From: an uncultured bacterium
GTDB lineage: Bacteria > Planctomycetota > Uabimicrobiia > Uabimicrobiales > JABWCH01
Direction of reading: 5' to 3'
NCBI GenBank assembly: GCA_938003875.1
Contig: CALKWO010000014.1
Coordinates: forward strand, 1 to 9,528
Length of the DNA stretch: 9,528 bases
The notes under the pieces are model-generated. The model saw nothing but the letters and a program-made list of their open reading frames with translations, did not search any database and was not told the origin of the DNA. Shown here one piece after another: positions 7,100-9,528 of this stretch. Position 1 is the first letter of the stretch; each line of letters opens with the position of its first letter. The position numbers and the translations under genes were made by a program.

Positions 7100-8118
7100 C
7101 AATAGAGTCCTTTTCTGATATGTTTGATAGTAGAAACAGGGGCGACATTGGTCAAGAAAATATCGTCTTGATCCTGCAACATAACAGCCTGGTCGCGTTC
7201 GCATAAGTTCAGATAAAGAACGGTTTCATCGAGTCGGTGCAGAAGTACCTGGCCTGTCTGGCCTGAAGTTACTTTATTTTGTAAGCGATTCTCTCCTTCC
7301 AGGGGGATGAGTTGAAGACAGAGTCTTCCCTGATTTAGCCAATAGCCTTTTGATTTGGAAGAAGGATAAAATACGCCTGCAAGAGAATTGCCATAACCAA
7401 TGAGAAATTGGGCATTAGGAAAGCTTTGCTTCCAGCTTTGCCACTGTCTTTCCTCTACTCCCATGCCTGCAATCTGGATTCCCTGTATATTATGGCGAAA
7501 TTCAGGCTTCCACTGCTGTGCTAATTCATCGAGTACAGGGGGAGTAATGAAAAGTATGGAAAACTTTACTTTTTGGGAAACAGCAAGTGCCTGCTCACAT
7601 ATATGCTGAAGATAGCGTTGTGCTGCCATAGAACCTTCCGTCAATTTTTTCGCCCATCTGGGGTCGAAATCTACGGTAAAAGGCCTTTGTCCAGAAGTTG
7701 CCTGTGAGCATAGTATAGCAGCATGTCCTACGGCATGAGGGCCAGATGGGCCAGCGTAAAGCCATGCGCCTTGAGCAGGAAATAAACCTTCTTGCACCGC
7801 ATTCAGAAAGGGAGCTACAAAACCCATATAGAATTCCTGTGGAGAAAAATAGGTCATCACAGGCTCTCCTGATGTTCCTGCCGATTCAAAGGGCATCTTT
7901 TCTCCCTGAAAAGATGCTGGAACAAAGTCATCGGGAGGAATGCTCCGTAAAACATCGAGAGACAACTCTCCTAGCTTCCAGACATCTTCTATATCCTGGA
8001 TTTCCTGGAATACATCCAGAGATAAGCTTTTAGCTCTTTCCACCCAGAAACGAGACCCCGTTGTAGGATGAAAATGGATGCTTCTCATCTTTTGCCATAG
8101 TTCTTTTTTAGTACTCAA
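7099..8118 (-). CDS. PaaK/LuxE-like adenylate-forming enzyme, compact form
   Basis: A 339-aa protein that resembles the phenylacetate-CoA ligase/LuxE branch of adenylate-forming enzymes. Residues 77-87 (FESAGTSGEPV) match the phosphate-binding TSGxxGxP loop, LYAGPSGPHAVGHA (120-133) is a likely substrate-pocket element, IGYGNSLAGVF (240-250) sits where PaaK proteins have their YGxTE segment, and TGQVLLHRLD leading to ERDQAVM (D309) resembles the ribose-binding RxxGD region. It is much shorter than PaaK (about 430 aa) and seems to lack most of the C-terminal lid, so it may do only adenylation or transfer to a protein. The start is a TTG at 8118 with AAGGA 8 bases upstream; the next ATG (8088) has no ribosome binding site. 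It heads the operon and is coupled to the hydrolase by ATGA. The acid it activates is unknown. Confidence 0.72.
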   Translation of the reverse strand: MSTKKELWQKMRSIHFHPTTGSRFWVERAKSLSLDVFQEIQDIEDVWKLGELSLDVLRSIPPDDFVPASFQGEKMPFESAGTSGEPVMTYFSPQEFYMGFVAPFLNAVQEGLFPAQGAWLYAGPSGPHAVGHAAILCSQATSGQRPFTVDFDPRWAKKLTEGSMAAQRYLQHICEQALAVSQKVKFSILFITPPVLDELAQQWKPEFRHNIQGIQIAGMGVEERQWQSWKQSFPNAQFLIGYGNSLAGVFYPSSKSKGYWLNQGRLCLQLIPLEGENRLQNKVTSGQTGQVLLHRLDETVLYLNLCERDQAVMLQDQDDIFLTNVAPVSTIKHIRKGLY

Positions 8119-8149
8119 ATGAAGATTCCTTGAATAATAATTTTTTATA

Positions 8150-8383
8150 TCAATGATTGCTTGCTTGCATAAATTTTCCGATAAAATTTACCTTTTCTAA
8201 AATATACATTCGACAATTCTTGATTAGGAATGTAAAATTACACATTAGCACGAATTTTGCTAGTTGAAAAAACTCTTGATATATTGTGTAATAATCAAAA
8301 TGATCCTGTGCGAAATGAGCAGTGATATACAATAGCATCTGCTCCATTGTGCGGTTGTGACATAGTTTTGGAATAAACTCCAT
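8150..8383 (-). CDS. Doubtful small leftward ORF upstream of the mqn operon
   Basis: A 77-codon frame starting with ATG at 8383 that would end 31 bp before the ligase-like gene. The first half (MEQMLLYITAHFAQDHF, then YYTIYQEFFQLAKF) looks like an amphipathic helical protein; the second half is less convincing and reflects the AT-rich base composition. The upstream AGAG is a poor ribosome binding site. In its favour, it starts about 60 bases after the predicted start of transcription from the candidate promoter at 8450-8479. It may equally be an untranslated leader of the operon. No known family is recognised. Confidence 0.25.
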   Translation of the reverse strand: MEFIPKLCHNRTMEQMLLYITAHFAQDHFDYYTIYQEFFQLAKFVLMCNFTFLIKNCRMYILEKVNFIGKFMQASNH

Positions 8384-8449
8384 TTATAGCATCTCTTGAA
8401 ATATGTTCAACAACATTTTGACCAGAACAACTTGATATATTGATATATT

Positions 8450-8479
8450 ATTATAGCAAAATTTACTCTTTAGCTACAA
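8450..8479 (-). promoter_or_regulatory. Candidate promoter of the mqn operon
   Basis: On the minus strand TTGTAG (8479-8474) is followed after 18 bases by a perfect TATAAT (8455-8450). The geometry is the same as that of the candidate kinase promoter (TTG-18-TATAAT). Transcription from near 8443 would give a leader of about 325 bases before the TTG start of the ligase-like gene, or about 60 bases before the small ORF. The -35 box is weak and the region is AT-rich, so a chance match is possible. Confidence 0.35.
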
Positions 8480-8518
8480 TAACAATCCTTTTAATTTACG
8501 CTCTCAGGAGAAAATTTC

Positions 8519-9469
8519 ATGTTTGCCAAAAAGGTCTTTATTCTATTAGATTATCTTTTACCTGGAGGCAATCGTTCCGCAAAATGTCTTTTTATCTCTG
8601 CAATCTTTCATATTTCTATCATCCTGCTTTTGTGTGTTTTGATCTTGCCTCAAAAAGGACAAGAAGGAACAGACATGGTAGAAGTGAGCTTTGCAACAGA
8701 AGGAATTCAGGAAAGTAAAGAAACACAAGAATCTTTTGTTCCTGAAGAAGAAAAATTCCAGCAAGAAGTATCAAAAGAAACTTTGGAAGAAATGAAAGAA
8801 ATATTAAAGATAGAAGATTCTAAAGAGGCAGCGGAATATCTGGAGCAAAGGCAGCAAAAAATAACCCAGAAAAAAAAATCTCTGGAATCCTTCGCACAAC
8901 AACAGAGCAAAATCGCTAAAAATATAGAGCAAAGAAGCCGTTATGGAACGCTTCAGCCTAGAACTTTTTATGGAATCGCTATTTTTTCCAGGAGTATGGT
9001 TTTTATTTTGGACGTTTCAGGAAGCATGGATATTGATGAGGCAAGAAGACAGCTCAAAAATGCTTACCATTCCCTGAAAAGCGAAGAAGCCTTTAATATA
9101 ATCGTCTATTCTGATAGTATACAAACCTGGCAAAGCGGCCTCGTTTATGCAAGCCAGGAAAATAAGCAAAAAGCAGATGAATGGCTAAGCGATATAAAAT
9201 CAGGTGGGGCAACCAATGTATATGCCGCTCTGCAAAAAGCCTTTGAAATCGCCTATCAAAAGACAAAGGCGGAAACCATGTATTTCCTTTCCGATGGACT
9301 TCCTACAGCAGGTGTAGAGCAAGATCCTGCCAGAATTCTTGTTGCGGTAAAAAAATGGAACCAGGATAAAAAAATTATCATCCATACAATTGGACTAGGC
9401 CCACACCAGGATGAATTCTTTCTTTCCCGCCTTGCCCAGGAAAACCAGGGAAAATATTTTGTAAGATAG
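8519..9469 (+). CDS. Membrane-anchored VWA-domain protein with a complete MIDAS
   Basis: A 316-aa protein with one N-terminal membrane helix (about residues 23-43, preceded by positively charged residues), a very charged Glu/Lys/Gln-rich linker likely to be coiled coil (about 62-140), and a C-terminal von Willebrand A domain (about 150-316). The metal-binding MIDAS is complete: DVSGS (D165, S167, S169), T232 in SGGATN and D259 in LSDGLP. The helix and the acidic linker resemble the N-terminus of TonB-like energy-transducing proteins, and the domain should lie outside the cytoplasmic membrane. The segment RTFYGIAIFSRSMVFILDVSGSM-type entry into the domain is familiar from planctomycete VWA proteins. 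The ATG has AGGAG 8 bases upstream. It is transcribed away from the mqn operon. The ligand or partner is unknown; binding of a protein via Mg2+ is the usual VWA role. Confidence 0.9.
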   Translation: MFAKKVFILLDYLLPGGNRSAKCLFISAIFHISIILLLCVLILPQKGQEGTDMVEVSFATEGIQESKETQESFVPEEEKFQQEVSKETLEEMKEILKIEDSKEAAEYLEQRQQKITQKKKSLESFAQQQSKIAKNIEQRSRYGTLQPRTFYGIAIFSRSMVFILDVSGSMDIDEARRQLKNAYHSLKSEEAFNIIVYSDSIQTWQSGLVYASQENKQKADEWLSDIKSGGATNVYAALQKAFEIAYQKTKAETMYFLSDGLPTAGVEQDPARILVAVKKWNQDKKIIIHTIGLGPHQDEFFLSRLAQENQGKYFVR

Positions 9470-9528
9470 ATAGACCTATATTCCGCAGCTTGTAAGTGAA
9501 CTTTTTTGATTTTTAAAGAGAACCACAG

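Larger units (their letters stand above)
8119..8518. other. Divergent AT-rich intergenic region
   Basis: These 400 bases separate the leftward mqn operon from the rightward VWA gene. They contain the ribosome binding sites of both flanking genes (AAGGA at 8131-8127 on the minus strand, AGGAG at 8506-8510 on the plus strand), a candidate leftward promoter, a doubtful small ORF, and two copies of the 12-mer CTTGATATATTG at 8275-8286 and 8431-8442. At 8433-8448 TGATATAT is repeated in tandem. A weak rightward -10 candidate TACAAT (8475-8480) has no convincing -35. No RNA gene or riboswitch is evident. Confidence 0.5.

Noticed and set aside
7100..7204. N-terminal extension of the hydrolase by 35 residues
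   Set aside because: It lies inside the end of the ligase-like gene in another frame, while the ATG at 7099 forms a typical ATGA overlap with a good AAGGA site.

Overview
The window looks like a piece of a moderately AT-rich bacterial chromosome (roughly 40% GC by eye), most likely from the Planctomycetes/PVC side of the tree. This is an inference from three things. There is a very large Hanks-type Ser/Thr kinase fused to membrane and ankyrin domains. There is a membrane-anchored VWA protein whose VWA entry (FYG...VFILDVSGSM) resembles planctomycete VWA proteins. Menaquinone is made by the futalosine route. No ribosomal RNA or other taxonomic marker is present, so the assignment is tentative.

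Layout. Positions 1-392 are almost gene-free. They hold a possible start of a leftward gene running off the edge and a 216-bp fold-back element (109-324) with perfect 16-bp terminal inverted repeats and an inner 30-bp hairpin. From 393 to 8118 every gene is on the minus strand. In transcription order (right to left) they are: a PaaK/LuxE-like adenylate-forming enzyme, an alpha/beta hydrolase, mqnE, mqnC, mqnA, then after a 185-bp gap with its own promoter a kinase-6TM-ankyrin protein and a 140-aa orphan. Positions 8119-8518 form a divergent intergenic region with a candidate leftward promoter and perhaps one small ORF. At 8519-9469 a VWA-domain protein is read rightward. The last 59 bases show nothing recognisable.

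How the genes work together. The first five leftward genes are tightly packed (ATGA, TAATG, ATGA overlaps, then a 4-bp gap), so they are almost certainly one translationally coupled operon. MqnA makes 3-[(1-carboxyvinyl)oxy]benzoate from chorismate, MqnE adds the adenosyl-derived part to give aminofutalosine, and MqnC cyclises dehypoxanthine futalosine. The intervening steps (deaminase/MqnB) and MqnD are not in this window. The unexplained part is the ligase-like protein and the hydrolase that head the operon: neither belongs to the textbook futalosine pathway, and the pair recalls the acid-activation/thioester-hydrolysis logic of the other (MenE/DHNA-CoA thioesterase) menaquinone route. This pair, and the non-RD kinase fused to a six-helix membrane module and ankyrin repeats, are the two most interesting parts of the window.
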